From IMG/VR virus record IMGVR_UViG_3300028393_000019, positions 124,001 through 188,000 of that record: a DNA stretch of 64,000 nt; one strand, written 5' to 3'. A program made the translations under genes and the position numbers. Positions within the stretch are counted from its first letter, which is position 1. Every line of letters starts with the position of its first letter. This document shows positions 8,864 to 16,685 of this stretch, piece after piece. The notes beneath the pieces are model-generated. The model did not search any database, was not told where the DNA came from, and saw only the letters and a list, made by a program, of their open reading frames with translations. This DNA comes from a virus.

Positions 8864-9274
8864 ATGCTGGTCAAAGAAATACTCACCGAAGGCTTGAACA
8901 AGAAAGCAACATTTGCTATCCTGCATGACTTTGTACGATTTGCTGCCGAAGACTTGGAGCTCAAGAGCTTGCCACAGTTTGACTTTGTGTTTGACTCGAA
9001 GCAAAGTGTTGAGAACAAGAGCTTTGGTGGGTATAGGCCTGGAGCGGAACACATTACTATCACTGTAAAGCATCGTCATATCAACGATGTATGCCGTACC
9101 TTAGCACATGAGCTGGTACACTATTCACAAGATCTAAAAAGTGAACTAGAAGATGATGGTGCTGGTGCTACTGGATCGCCACAGGAAAACGAAGCTAATG
9201 CCCGTGCCGCGGTTATCATGCGCAACTGGGGCAAGAAGCATCCTGACTACTTTGATAAAGAATCAATAGAATAA
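8864..9274 (+). CDS. Minimal zinc metalloprotease-like protein (HELVH) with capsid-targeting-like start
   Basis: 136 residues. LAHELVHYSQD near residue 82 is the HExxH zinc site of gluzincins/SprT-like proteins, with a downstream ENEANARA segment that could give the third ligand. The N-terminus MLVKEILTEGL matches the packaging-tag-like start seen in several proteins here, with L-T-E-G resembling a prohead protease site. The domain order suggests an enzyme carried in the virion; that is inference. It starts 3 bases after the structural gene stop. Confidence 0.65.
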   Translation: MLVKEILTEGLNKKATFAILHDFVRFAAEDLELKSLPQFDFVFDSKQSVENKSFGGYRPGAEHITITVKHRHINDVCRTLAHELVHYSQDLKSELEDDGAGATGSPQENEANARAAVIMRNWGKKHPDYFDKESIE

Positions 9275-9282
9275 AGAGTCAA

Positions 9283-9305
9283 ATAAAAAGGCCCCGTAGG
9301 GCCTA
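9283..9305 (-). terminator. Rho-independent terminator (reverse strand)
   Basis: Stem AGGCCC/GGGCCT at 9289-9304; on the reverse strand it is followed by TTTTTATTT. It ends the small-gene operon that starts near 10313. Confidence 0.75.
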
Positions 9306-9343
9306 GTAGTATTATATTGCACTTCTGCAAACAAAGCTATGCT

Positions 9344-9610
9344 TTACTTCTTTGTGCCCGTATTTACGAACCCATAGAACTTTTCAGCGGCTTCCATGAT
9401 CTTGTCCATACCTGGAAACTCTGGCATTGCCACTGTGCTGACAACTTGTCCAGTTTTCTCATCACGAGCAACTGACATTTCCCAGCCCTTGAACTTCATA
9501 TGATATTCATCCATAACAGCGTCTTTGGCCATGGCCAACACATCTGTACGGATCTCGTAGCCGTTTTTGCTGAACTTGACTTCTGGTAGTTTTGGAGTAA
9601 AATCAGACAT
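9344..9610 (-). CDS. Small conserved-looking phage protein
   Basis: 88 residues, soluble, mixed charge, no cysteine. The ATG overlaps the stop of the upstream gene (TAATG). It is the last gene of a reverse-strand run of five very small genes and is followed by a terminator. Family not recognised. Confidence 0.6.
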   Translation of the reverse strand: MSDFTPKLPEVKFSKNGYEIRTDVLAMAKDAVMDEYHMKFKGWEMSVARDEKTGQVVSTVAMPEFPGMDKIMEAAEKFYGFVNTGTKK

Positions 9611-9816
9611 TATTTTGCTCCTTTGCGAACTGTGTTTTTGGCATTGGCCACTAGTGTTTGTGCTAGGTCCAAGGTGGTATCAACCCAGCCTTGATAAAAC
9701 TTAGTTTGTGCTTCGATCAGTGTGACTAATTTTGACTGCACTTCTTTGTCAGATACGAATGTATTGACGATTGTTTTCTTGCCACTTTGAATGGCGTCGA
9801 TTGCTTGATTAAACAT
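9610..9816 (-). CDS. Small helical protein, loosely phasin-like
   Basis: 68 residues from the ATG at 9816, chosen because AGGAG lies 7 bases upstream. It is almost wholly amphipathic helix (FNQAIDAIQSGKKT ... TKFYQGWVDTTLDLAQ), a pattern seen in phasin-type granule-surface proteins, but too short and generic to assign. Coupled to the next gene by TAATG. Confidence 0.55.
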   Translation of the reverse strand: MFNQAIDAIQSGKKTIVNTFVSDKEVQSKLVTLIEAQTKFYQGWVDTTLDLAQTLVANAKNTVRKGAK

Positions 9817-9911
9817 TTTAAATCTCCTGTGTGTAATGTTTGTGTGTTTGTAACAACGTTTGCTGTTACAGTTAGTATATATGCCTTTTGTGAAAAAACA
9901 TAGTGTAATGG

Positions 9912-10010
9912 TTATCTTGCTATAAACAAGTATGTGACTATGGCCGCAATCGCCCATGCCGCACACTTCTCACCGTACTTGGCTTCAAATCGTGCAATGG
10001 CTTCTGCCAT
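9912..10010 (-). CDS. Micro-membrane protein (32 aa)
   Basis: Starts MAEAIARFEAKYGEKC and ends in a short hydrophobic helix (AAWAIAAIVTYLFIA). GGAG sits 7 bases before the ATG. It starts just after the stop of the 39-residue gene at 10012-10131. Unknown function. Confidence 0.5.
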   Translation of the reverse strand: MAEAIARFEAKYGEKCAAWAIAAIVTYLFIAR

Positions 10011-10011
10011 A

Positions 10012-10131
10012 TTATGCTCCGTATACAGCTTTGGCTTCTGCAACACGACCTTGACGAGCAAGCCAAGCCGCATGACGTGCTTCACCTACTGATACTAATA
10101 CATGCCATACTGTGCTCAGAATAGTTTTCAT
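10012..10131 (-). CDS. Small protein (39 aa)
   Basis: MKTILSTVWHVLVSVGEARH followed by a helical, basic and Ala-rich tail. Its ATG overlaps the stop of the 10128-10313 gene (ATGA), which supports real translation. Unknown function. Confidence 0.5.
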   Translation of the reverse strand: MKTILSTVWHVLVSVGEARHAAWLARQGRVAEAKAVYGA

Positions 10132-10313
10132 AATCCACGGCTCCAGTATTGTCCTTCAGCCTCATACTGGCGTGTCCAGTATTCTACATCAGATGCATTT
10201 GTTGGACGCTTGCTGTTGATATATTGTTCCAAACGGCTTTGGTAACCTGCCTTAGGGAACATTTCGCCTAGTCTTTCCATAAGAGCTAGCATTTTGCTTG
10301 ATAAAGTTTTCAT
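10128..10313 (-). CDS. Small protein, faintly DUF3563-like
   Basis: 61 residues from ATG 10313 (AGGA upstream). Helical N-terminus and a SRLEQYINSKRP...DVEYW tail that faintly recalls DUF3563, a small family of proteobacterial proteins. First gene of the reverse-strand small-gene operon. Assignment weak. Confidence 0.5.
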   Translation of the reverse strand: MKTLSSKMLALMERLGEMFPKAGYQSRLEQYINSKRPTNASDVEYWTRQYEAEGQYWSRGL

Positions 10314-10401
10314 TTTGTGATATCCTCTGTTAGTGTATGTAGAATTGTGTCCTACCATGTATTTAGCACATCAGTATAAACCATGATAATTTTCAACCCA
10401 T

Positions 10402-10430
10402 TTGATATAATTAAAAGTAGACTGTATAAT
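10402..10430 (+). promoter_or_regulatory. Sigma70-type promoter TTGATA-17-TATAAT
   Basis: Reads toward the 10460 gene; the -10 is exact. It lies in the divergent gap between the reverse operon and this gene. Confidence 0.65.
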
Positions 10431-10459
10431 TCAATAAATAACACACAACGAGAAAGAAC

Positions 10460-10720
10460 ATGCGTAAAAGCACCCGTAGTATTCTACAAGAACTTAGCGA
10501 TATAGGCATTAGCCGCGATACTGATCTAGTGATAGAAAGCCGCGGATCCAACATCATTGCCAGCGCAGTTAACCTTCTCAGTATGATACGCGAACACTAC
10601 GATGTGGAAACTGCCGCTGAACTAGAACGCAGATTCATAAATTCAATCAAATCCAACGATGCAACCAAGTTCAAACGTGGTATCAAGCGCATCCAAGAAG
10701 GCAAAGACACACAGGTATAA
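10460..10720 (+). CDS. Conserved-type small phage protein
   Basis: 86 residues, helical and basic: MRKSTRSILQEL, RGSNIIASAVNLLSMIRE, then ELERRFINSIKSND. The layout resembles small uncharacterised proteins of T4-like cyanophages. It has its own sigma70-type promoter. Function unknown. Confidence 0.6.
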   Translation: MRKSTRSILQELSDIGISRDTDLVIESRGSNIIASAVNLLSMIREHYDVETAAELERRFINSIKSNDATKFKRGIKRIQEGKDTQV

Positions 10721-10844
10721 AATACCAGCTTGAAATTGAGCATATCTAGCCAATTTTTATTCAAACTACTAAATAATTATACAAAGGCCTTTTAGGAAGG
10801 TCGCTCGAAGAGTTCGAGCAGTATGGTAAGATTAGGAGAATATT

Positions 10845-11357
10845 ATGCCATCATTATTAAACACAACAGTCGCCGCCAACTACGGCGCAATGTCAAAGCA
10901 AGACACATACGCAACAGGCGCAGCCTTTAGTGCATTCGGTACACGCCCACTACGTTTGCTCAAAGTTGTACTATCAAGCGGTTCATTGAATGACCTACGT
11001 TATCAAGACGGAACAACAAGCTCAACATCATATGCTGATGCCAACAGCTTGTTTGGTCAAGTGGTTCGCGCTATGCAAACCAACGCTGAAATCTATTTTG
11101 TTGGTCAACCTGACGCAACATCATTCTTAGCACTTGTTGCTGGCGACACAGTAGATGACGCAGAAACTTCAAGCAACGTTGCTGGTACAGGTTACGGTCA
11201 ATTGGAAGCCACAATCAAAGCTACCATTGACGGACGTACAGCCGCTGGTCATGGTGCTGGTGCCGCTGGTACAGCAACTACAGTTACAATTACAGCAAGT
11301 GGTACTGCCGCTAACCCTAACTTCTTTGTTGGTGGTGCTTTAGGTACATTCGCTTAA
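10845..11357 (+). CDS. Small virion-type protein
   Basis: 170 residues, Ala/Thr/Gly-rich, no signal peptide. Its composition and start (MPSLLNTTVAANYGAM) look like a decoration or structural protein. A CTAAATAATT box lies about 75 bases upstream, a GGAG site precedes the ATG, and a strong terminator follows. Role inferred from composition. Confidence 0.55.
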   Translation: MPSLLNTTVAANYGAMSKQDTYATGAAFSAFGTRPLRLLKVVLSSGSLNDLRYQDGTTSSTSYADANSLFGQVVRAMQTNAEIYFVGQPDATSFLALVAGDTVDDAETSSNVAGTGYGQLEATIKATIDGRTAAGHGAGAAGTATTVTITASGTAANPNFFVGGALGTFA

Positions 11358-11397
11358 TTTGTAAATTAAGTTTATTCTCAGGGATGGGAAGCAAATC

Positions 11398-11420
11398 AGG
11401 ACTCTTCGGAGTCCTTTTTT
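11398..11420 (+). terminator. Rho-independent terminator (TTCG loop)
   Basis: AGGACTC-TTCG-GAGTCCT then six T. Confidence 0.85.
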
Positions 11421-11427
11421 GTTGGCT

Positions 11428-11433
11428 TAAATA
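11428..11433 (+). promoter_or_regulatory. TAAATA box 4 bases before ATG 11438
   Basis: It follows the terminator at once, so the next gene must have its own promoter. TAAATA-CTGC-ATG leaves no room for a ribosome site. Confidence 0.5.
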
Positions 11434-11437
11434 CTGC

Positions 11438-11839
11438 ATGGAATACAAACTATACACTCTAGTGGATATTACTCACACAGGACAACACAGGACCGAACCC
11501 GGTAAAGAATCACTGCGTTGGAAAGAACAAAACTTTCAAACTGTTATACAAACTTTGGGCATAAGATCCAATATACTTTACAGCAGTGGCCCTATTGCAT
11601 CTGAAGTTGCTGGCAAACTGATTGGCTTTGACACTGATAAAATCATACGTGTGTGGCGATTTGATTTTAGCACAGACCGTGAGCATGTGTATGAATCCAA
11701 TGGAGACCCCGTTGGCGCACTGATAGAAGATTTTACACTGGTGCCCTATATAGCAGGTCTAGATGAACGTATGGAACAACGATACGCAGTGTTCAACACT
11801 GAAGATCCGGGTAAGAATATTGCATTCTTCGCTAAATAA
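11438..11839 (+). CDS. Phage protein of unknown function
   Basis: 133 residues from the ATG at 11438; an upstream in-frame start at 11384 would read through the terminator hairpin. It begins MEYKLYTLVDITHTGQHR and contains a VWRFDFSTDRE segment; similar small soluble proteins are common in T4-like aquatic phages. No catalytic motif is evident. Confidence 0.6.
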   Translation: MEYKLYTLVDITHTGQHRTEPGKESLRWKEQNFQTVIQTLGIRSNILYSSGPIASEVAGKLIGFDTDKIIRVWRFDFSTDREHVYESNGDPVGALIEDFTLVPYIAGLDERMEQRYAVFNTEDPGKNIAFFAK

Positions 11840-11944
11840 CATTGTAGGCAAATTCAGTACACGTAAACACTTAGGCATTCAATCATACATTAGGCACATG
11901 ACTCGGAGCGAGTCCCTGACTTATCACATTGGAGATGCCTTAAC

Positions 11945-12346
11945 ATGGCCACAAAAGAAGCAGTTGCACAACTAGCCGCAATACCCGAGCGTGTAAGCGT
12001 ACTAGAAACCAAAGTAGAAAACATAAACGAAAAACTGGTTGATCTCAAATCGGATGTCAGAGACATGCACGACTGTTTGGATCAAACTCGTGATACAGTT
12101 CTAGCACAGTTAAATGTTATGACTAACGAGTATCGCACCAATGCTGAAAAATATTACGATCACGCCAATCATCTAAATGAATTGCAAACAGCCCAACACA
12201 ATGAACTAGCTGGTAAAATTAACGAGTTGGAAAAAGTCAAAAGCAAGTGGACCATGTACGCCATGTCAGCGTTGGCCTTTGCCGCTGGCACTGGCTGGAT
12301 CAACGCTATCAACTTCCCACACATATTAAAGTTCTTAGGCTTGTAA
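11945..12346 (+). CDS. Coiled-coil protein with C-terminal membrane segment
   Basis: 133 residues: a long coiled coil (about 15-95, heptads of Ile/Leu/Val such as VLETKVENINEKLVDLK) and a hydrophobic helix at about 105-128 (YAMSALAFAAGTGWI). This is the XhlA-like plan (coiled coil plus one membrane helix) seen in holin partners, but the sequence does not prove that. GGAG upstream of the ATG. Confidence 0.6.
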   Translation: MATKEAVAQLAAIPERVSVLETKVENINEKLVDLKSDVRDMHDCLDQTRDTVLAQLNVMTNEYRTNAEKYYDHANHLNELQTAQHNELAGKINELEKVKSKWTMYAMSALAFAAGTGWINAINFPHILKFLGL

Positions 12347-12352
12347 TTCTGT

Positions 12353-12358
12353 TAAATA
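12353..12358 (+). promoter_or_regulatory. TAAATA box 4 bases before ATG 12363
   Basis: TAAATA-CAGA-ATG; no ribosome site fits. Confidence 0.5.
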
Positions 12359-12362
12359 CAGA

Positions 12363-13046
12363 ATGAACGCATTAGAATTCATCGATCCAAATCCTCATCA
12401 TCATGATCTCAACCCCGTCATATGGGATGACAAAGTCATGCGCCCTGAAATACAACATCAGCTACTGAAGATTGCACGGCATTTCATATCTTATCTAGAT
12501 ACCCCTAATCTCAAGCTCAAAGACGTCACACTCAGCGGCAGTTCAGCAGGATACAACTACAGCAAGTTCAGCGATATGGATCTGCATCTAGTGGTCAACT
12601 CAGAAGAAACATTTACAGCTGAAAAGAATCAATACAATTCAACTCACGACATAGAGATCAAAGATATTCCTGTAGAGCTTTACGTGCAACCAGCTAGTCA
12701 GCCTCATCACAGCGAAGGTATATACAGTGTGCTAAAAGGCCAATGGATACACGAACCTGTACACAAAGAACCCACAACAGATCCCAAAGACATAAAAAGC
12801 AAAGCTCGTAGTTATGCTCACAAGATAAACAGTGCCATGCGTAGCAAAGATTTGACCAAGTGCAAAGAAGCTATGGAATCACTCAAACGACTGCGCAAAG
12901 CAGGACTAGAATCAGGCGGCGAACAAAGCGTGGAAAATCTAGCTTTCAAACTACTCAGAGCTAGGGGACAAATTGATAAATTGCGTAAATACATAGATAA
13001 ACTAACAAGTGCTGAATTAAGCCTCGGGGAAAACAATGAAGATTAA
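12363..13046 (+). CDS. Nucleotidyltransferase-fold phage protein
   Basis: 227 residues. SGSSAGYNYSKFSDMDLHLVV near residues 60-80 is a nucleotidyltransferase signature (G-S followed by D-x-D), with a further acidic DIPVELYV strand that could give the third Asp/Glu. The C-terminal half is a basic helical bundle. Related proteins are frequent in T4-like marine phages with no known substrate. It overlaps the next gene by 11 bases. Confidence 0.68.
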   Translation: MNALEFIDPNPHHHDLNPVIWDDKVMRPEIQHQLLKIARHFISYLDTPNLKLKDVTLSGSSAGYNYSKFSDMDLHLVVNSEETFTAEKNQYNSTHDIEIKDIPVELYVQPASQPHHSEGIYSVLKGQWIHEPVHKEPTTDPKDIKSKARSYAHKINSAMRSKDLTKCKEAMESLKRLRKAGLESGGEQSVENLAFKLLRARGQIDKLRKYIDKLTSAELSLGENNED

Positions 13047-13788
13047 AGACATATTAGGTGAAGACGGAATAACAGTCCAAAGTGTAACCGGCGACAAAGC
13101 CAAGCTGTCAAACGGCACTGAAATTGATGCCAAGACACTGACACCTGACTCAGCACATCCGGGACAGCTGACCATGCCGCAAATGGATCCTGCCGCCATC
13201 AAACCGGGTGCTATGGTCAATCAAGGTGAGCAGTCAGAGGACATGGACAACGATCCCCTGGCACAGCAGTATGTTCAACAGATCAATCAATTCATGCAAC
13301 AGGCTACAGAGCCTTGGGAAAAGGCACAGTTACAAGCACGTCTAAAGGCTGTGCAAGATGGACAAGTGCCACGTTCAGCCAACGGCGGTGCAATCAAACA
13401 ACTGCCTCCACGTGAATGGGAAGCAAACCTAGCCAAAACTGCTCCGTCGACTCTAGTTCGCATGCTGGGTGTGTTTGGTACCAGTGCGTACAGCCCTGAA
13501 TATCTCAAACAACACAACATGTTGAGTCGAGGTCTTGATCACATTGGGCTTGAGGAAGCTGACCTAACTGAAAAGAAACACAAAGACACTATGGCGCAAG
13601 GCGGCAGCGACATTGGTGGCGACAATGGTGGAGACAAGGGCGATGATTTTATCGATGATGTGAAAGACAAAGGCTATGAACGTAAGAATCGTAATCCCGG
13701 ATCCGGCAATCGCGGTCCTATTTCGGGTGGTAAGTTGAAAGAAACTGATGAGCTGTACAAGTGGCTCACCATCGCTGGTCTAAAATGA
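13036..13788 (+). CDS. Probable internal/head-associated protein with capsid-targeting-like start
   Basis: 250 residues. It begins MKIKDILGEDG; the L-G-E-D could be a prohead-protease site. A short beta-type module follows (TGDKAKLSNGTEIDAKTL), then Gln/Pro-rich helices and a Gly/Asp-rich linker near 190-225. No enzyme motif. It sits in a run of overlapping genes (12363, 13036, 13785). Confidence 0.5.
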   Translation: MKIKDILGEDGITVQSVTGDKAKLSNGTEIDAKTLTPDSAHPGQLTMPQMDPAAIKPGAMVNQGEQSEDMDNDPLAQQYVQQINQFMQQATEPWEKAQLQARLKAVQDGQVPRSANGGAIKQLPPREWEANLAKTAPSTLVRMLGVFGTSAYSPEYLKQHNMLSRGLDHIGLEEADLTEKKHKDTMAQGGSDIGGDNGGDKGDDFIDDVKDKGYERKNRNPGSGNRGPISGGKLKETDELYKWLTIAGLK

Positions 13789-13997
13789 AAATAAGCGAGC
13801 TATTGACTAATTTCGTTATCTATACTTCCATTGAGGAACAGCAGATACTAGAAAAATTGGACCAGCCTGTTAAACTATCTAGACTCAGTGAGCATGATCA
13901 ATTTAAAGTGCAGGCCATGATACGCAAAAGTCTAGTGGTCAAAATAGGTATGGAAGATCCCATGGTGGTAAAGAACAAGGACCTTGATTTCCAATAG
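13785..13997 (+). CDS. Small protein with capsid-targeting-like start
   Basis: 70 residues from ATG 13785, which overlaps the preceding stop (ATGA). Starts MKISELLTNF. The rest is helical with balanced charge. Unknown function. Confidence 0.5.
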   Translation: MKISELLTNFVIYTSIEEQQILEKLDQPVKLSRLSEHDQFKVQAMIRKSLVVKIGMEDPMVVKNKDLDFQ

Positions 13998-14026
13998 CAT
14001 CATCTGTGCAGGATAAGTACTGTGCA

Positions 14027-14488
14027 ATGAAACAATCATCTAAAACCAAAAAACCCCAAGGTCGCGTGATCAAAGAGCTGGCACAGCACTTTGAAGAGGA
14101 TCTCAAAAAATCACTGCCCATAAGCATACAGCCCAATGGCACTATAGTGTACAAAACATATTATATCAAAAAGAACTCACGTGAAAACTGGGGTTTGTTC
14201 AATATAAACAGCCACGATCAAGTCAACGAATTTTATCTCAAAACCTGTGCGCTTATGGCAGCCAAGGCCTACAGCAGTGTAAATTTAGATAAATTCTACG
14301 AAATCAAACGTGCAGACAATCTTTACTGGGCTAACTATTGCGATTTGCAAGTGTATCGCAAAAATATCAAGACTGCCAAAGAATTTGAGAGATATTTGAT
14401 CTTGTTAAATAAACTTGAACACACAGAATTCCTAACTGAACATTACAAGGAAAAGATTTCCATGATGTTTAAGTGGAGTTTTGTATAA
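14027..14488 (+). CDS. Conserved-type phage protein
   Basis: 153 residues from ATG 14027; a GTG at 14006 is an alternative start. Basic N-terminus, then YYIKKNSRENWGLFNI and a long helical part rich in Tyr and Lys (QVNEFYLKTCALMAAKAYS). Similar uncharacterised proteins occur in T4-like aquatic phages. No function. Confidence 0.55.
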   Translation: MKQSSKTKKPQGRVIKELAQHFEEDLKKSLPISIQPNGTIVYKTYYIKKNSRENWGLFNINSHDQVNEFYLKTCALMAAKAYSSVNLDKFYEIKRADNLYWANYCDLQVYRKNIKTAKEFERYLILLNKLEHTEFLTEHYKEKISMMFKWSFV

Positions 14489-14491
14489 ATA
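14484..14491 (+). promoter_or_regulatory. Exact T4-type late promoter TATAAATA
   Basis: TATAAATACTT 27 bases before the 14519 ATG; full match to the T4 late -10 octamer. Confidence 0.65.
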
Positions 14492-14518
14492 CTTACAATA
14501 TAGCTTAGGGATACCACC

Positions 14519-15550
14519 ATGCAGATTAGAGAATTATCAAAACCAGTTACAGCTAAACAGCTTAACGAAAACTTAGCCAAACAATATGGCTACAAACTAA
14601 ACTTAGAAAAGTTTAGCGATGTGCAATTAGAAGATGCACGTAACAAGTTACGTACCAAGCTGAGTCAGCTTGAACTTAGTGAAAACTATGATGCCATCAA
14701 CGAAAATCCCGACTATCAAAAGACCAAAATCATGCTGGACTGTATCAATACAGAAATTTTAGAGCGTGAGGCAATTGCAGAGGGCACAAAAGACCTACCA
14801 GGCAATCAAGAAAAGATTGATGTTGCAAAACCAAAAGGCAAAATTGACGGCAAGGACATGGCCGCTCTACGTGCAATGAAGAAAAAGAAAATGGAAAGTG
14901 TAAATCTAGCATTAATGGTTAAAAAGGCTCGTGAGCATTCAGTTCCAACCAAGTGGATCGAATCGGCAATCAGCCGTATCAAACTAGGCGAAACAGATCA
15001 GCAAGAACTAACAGCAGAATTAACAACACGTTATGACCTAAGTGAAGGCCAAGCCAACTATATTGTATATCTAAAAGAAGGTGAGCAAACCAAGGCAGAA
15101 GTAATTATGGCCACTAAAGACATGGTGGACCAAATTACAGGCTGGTACGAAGATGTGGCTCAATTAAAATCTGAGCATCTTCTAGAACTATTAGACTCTA
15201 TAAGAGAAGCACTAGGCAGTGACGTTGCCAGCAAATATGAACAGGCAGTCAAGCCTGCACTGGATCAGATCTATTCATCAATTGAACAAGCACGTCAAGG
15301 CATATCATCAGGCCTAGCTCTAGTATCAGGTGGCGAAGCTCCTGGTATGATGGGAGCACCAGCTCCAACAGGCATGCCAGGCGAAGACGCAGGTATGGGT
15401 GGTGAAACACCTCCGATGCCCGGTGAAGCACCAGACATGGGTGCAGAAACTCCAGCACTACCAGGTGCAGAAGCAGGCCGTGAGAAGCGTGAAAGCATTG
15501 ACTACAGCCGCCGCTTAGGCATGATGTTGGCTCAATCAAAAAAAAACTAA
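14519..15550 (+). CDS. Head/core-type phage protein, Pro-Gly-Met-rich tail
   Basis: 343 residues. It begins MQIRELSKP, then LNLEKFSDVQLEDARNKL and a helical body; LEREAIAEG near residue 85 looks like a prohead-protease site. Residues about 270-325 are a low-complexity linker of PGM, PGE and GAE units. It ends SKKN at an A9 tract that forms the slippery heptamer A AAA AAC; a -1 shift joins it to the next frame. Proteins of this plan are common near head genes of T4-like aquatic phages; exact role unknown. Confidence 0.6.
   Translation: MQIRELSKPVTAKQLNENLAKQYGYKLNLEKFSDVQLEDARNKLRTKLSQLELSENYDAINENPDYQKTKIMLDCINTEILEREAIAEGTKDLPGNQEKIDVAKPKGKIDGKDMAALRAMKKKKMESVNLALMVKKAREHSVPTKWIESAISRIKLGETDQQELTAELTTRYDLSEGQANYIVYLKEGEQTKAEVIMATKDMVDQITGWYEDVAQLKSEHLLELLDSIREALGSDVASKYEQAVKPALDQIYSSIEQARQGISSGLALVSGGEAPGMMGAPAPTGMPGEDAGMGGETPPMPGEAPDMGAETPALPGAEAGREKRESIDYSRRLGMMLAQSKKN
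15541..15547 (+). other. Candidate -1 frameshift site A AAA AAC
   Basis: The A9 tract ends in C; the 0-frame stop TAA follows at once. In the -1 frame the protein continues KKLNENLDPLVMLLRDEQ and on to 15903. A homopolymer miscall in the assembly would look the same. Confidence 0.5.
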
Positions 15551-15573
15551 ATGAAAACCTGGATCCCTTGGTA

Positions 15574-15903
15574 ATGTTACTGAGGGATGAACAGGCCAAA
15601 GCCAATCGCGAATTTGCCGCAACTGGCAATGAAACTTCTGCTCCACTGTCGTGGAAAGCGATTAACCAACTGATCAGTGCATCAGGCAACCCAGAAGTGT
15701 CTTACGATGAGTTTGCACAACGTTGGGACAGTCAAGAGCCAGATGATCAAATACTCAAACAATTGGTAGCTAGATTTGATGGTCAGGGTCTTGTGATCAA
15801 GACCAAAGGTTCCGGTTCACAACCTGACATGGGTGAGCCCAATCCTGGAAAATCCAGTGTAGCTGCCGCGGCAGATCAAGCAACAGATCGAGCGTTTGCC
15901 TAG
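15574..15903 (+). CDS. C-terminal extension or separate small protein
   Basis: If started independently, ATG 15574 gives 109 residues, with only a weak GGA upstream; TTG 15568 is another option. The frame is open back to 15502 and reads sensibly through KKLNENLDPL, so it may be the -1 frameshift extension of the 14519 gene. It contains LSWKAINQLI, YDEFAQRWDSQEP and an acidic/Gly tail. No family recognised. Confidence 0.5.
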   Translation: MLLRDEQAKANREFAATGNETSAPLSWKAINQLISASGNPEVSYDEFAQRWDSQEPDDQILKQLVARFDGQGLVIKTKGSGSQPDMGEPNPGKSSVAAAADQATDRAFA

Positions 15904-15932
15904 TTGACAAGTTACACAAGTTAGTGTAAACT
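15904..15932 (+). promoter_or_regulatory. Sigma70-type promoter TTGACA-17-TAAACT
   Basis: The -10 ends 6 bases before the 15939 ATG, so the transcript would start at or very near the ATG. Confidence 0.65.
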
Positions 15933-15938
15933 AACCTA

Positions 15939-16658
15939 ATGTCACTACTAATAGAAAGGTTCAACTACACACCTATCAACAGACAAAGTGTAGAAGGTAA
16001 GCGTTTGTACGCACTTCCAGACGGAACCAAAGTTCCCAGTGTTACCACAATCCTTGACAAGACCAAAAGTCAAGAAAAGATTGATGCACTCAACAATTGG
16101 AAAAAACGTGTGGGTGAAGCCAAGGCACAGGAAATTGTAACTGAAGCCAGCGGACGTGGAACTAGGATGCACAAGTTCCTTGAAGACTATGTCAAGTCGG
16201 GCATTGTTAACGAACCCGGAACTAATCCTTACAGCAAGCAAAGTCATATTATGGCCAAGCATGTGATTGAAAAGGGTCTATGCAATGTTAATGAAATATG
16301 GGGTGTAGAAGTTCCCTTATATTATCCGGGACTATACGCAGGCACTACTGACGGATGCGGATTGCATCTCAATGATCAAAGCATATTAGATTACAAACAA
16401 ACCAACAAACCCAAAAAAGAAGAGTGGATTGAAGATTACTATCTTCAGTTGACTGCTTATGCTCTAGCACACAACCAAGTACATGGCACTAACATATGCA
16501 AAGGTGTAGTTTTAATGTGTGTTAGTCCTAAAATGAACGACAAACTTGAAGTTATAGAACAACCCGTTTATCAGGAATTTATCTTAAAACCCCAAGATTT
16601 CAGCTACTGGGAAAGCAAGTGGTGGGATAGGGTGGAACAGTACTACGGTAAGAACTGA
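15939..16658 (+). CDS. PD-(D/E)XK exonuclease
   Basis: 239 residues. YAGTTDGCG ... SILDYKQTNKPKK near residues 130-160 is the D...(D/E)xK core of RecB/MGME1-like nucleases, followed by the Y-x-x-Q-L-x-A-Y helix (DYYLQLTAYALAH) typical of this group. An upstream VPSVTTIL and GTRMHKFLE complete the family pattern. Such exonucleases recur in T4-like aquatic phages and probably process DNA ends or host DNA. It has its own early-type promoter, unlike the virion genes around it. Confidence 0.82.
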   Translation: MSLLIERFNYTPINRQSVEGKRLYALPDGTKVPSVTTILDKTKSQEKIDALNNWKKRVGEAKAQEIVTEASGRGTRMHKFLEDYVKSGIVNEPGTNPYSKQSHIMAKHVIEKGLCNVNEIWGVEVPLYYPGLYAGTTDGCGLHLNDQSILDYKQTNKPKKEEWIEDYYLQLTAYALAHNQVHGTNICKGVVLMCVSPKMNDKLEVIEQPVYQEFILKPQDFSYWESKWWDRVEQYYGKN

Positions 16659-16664
16659 TAAATA
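16657..16664 (+). promoter_or_regulatory. Late-type promoter box GATAAATA
   Basis: It overlaps the exonuclease stop and lies 21 bases before the 16686 ATG; AAGAGGA gives the ribosome site. Confidence 0.5.
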
Positions 16665-16685
16665 TCTCATAAGAGGATATTTTTC

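Noticed and set aside
9610-9816. Phasin
   Set aside because: Only a generic amphipathic helix; too short for a family call.
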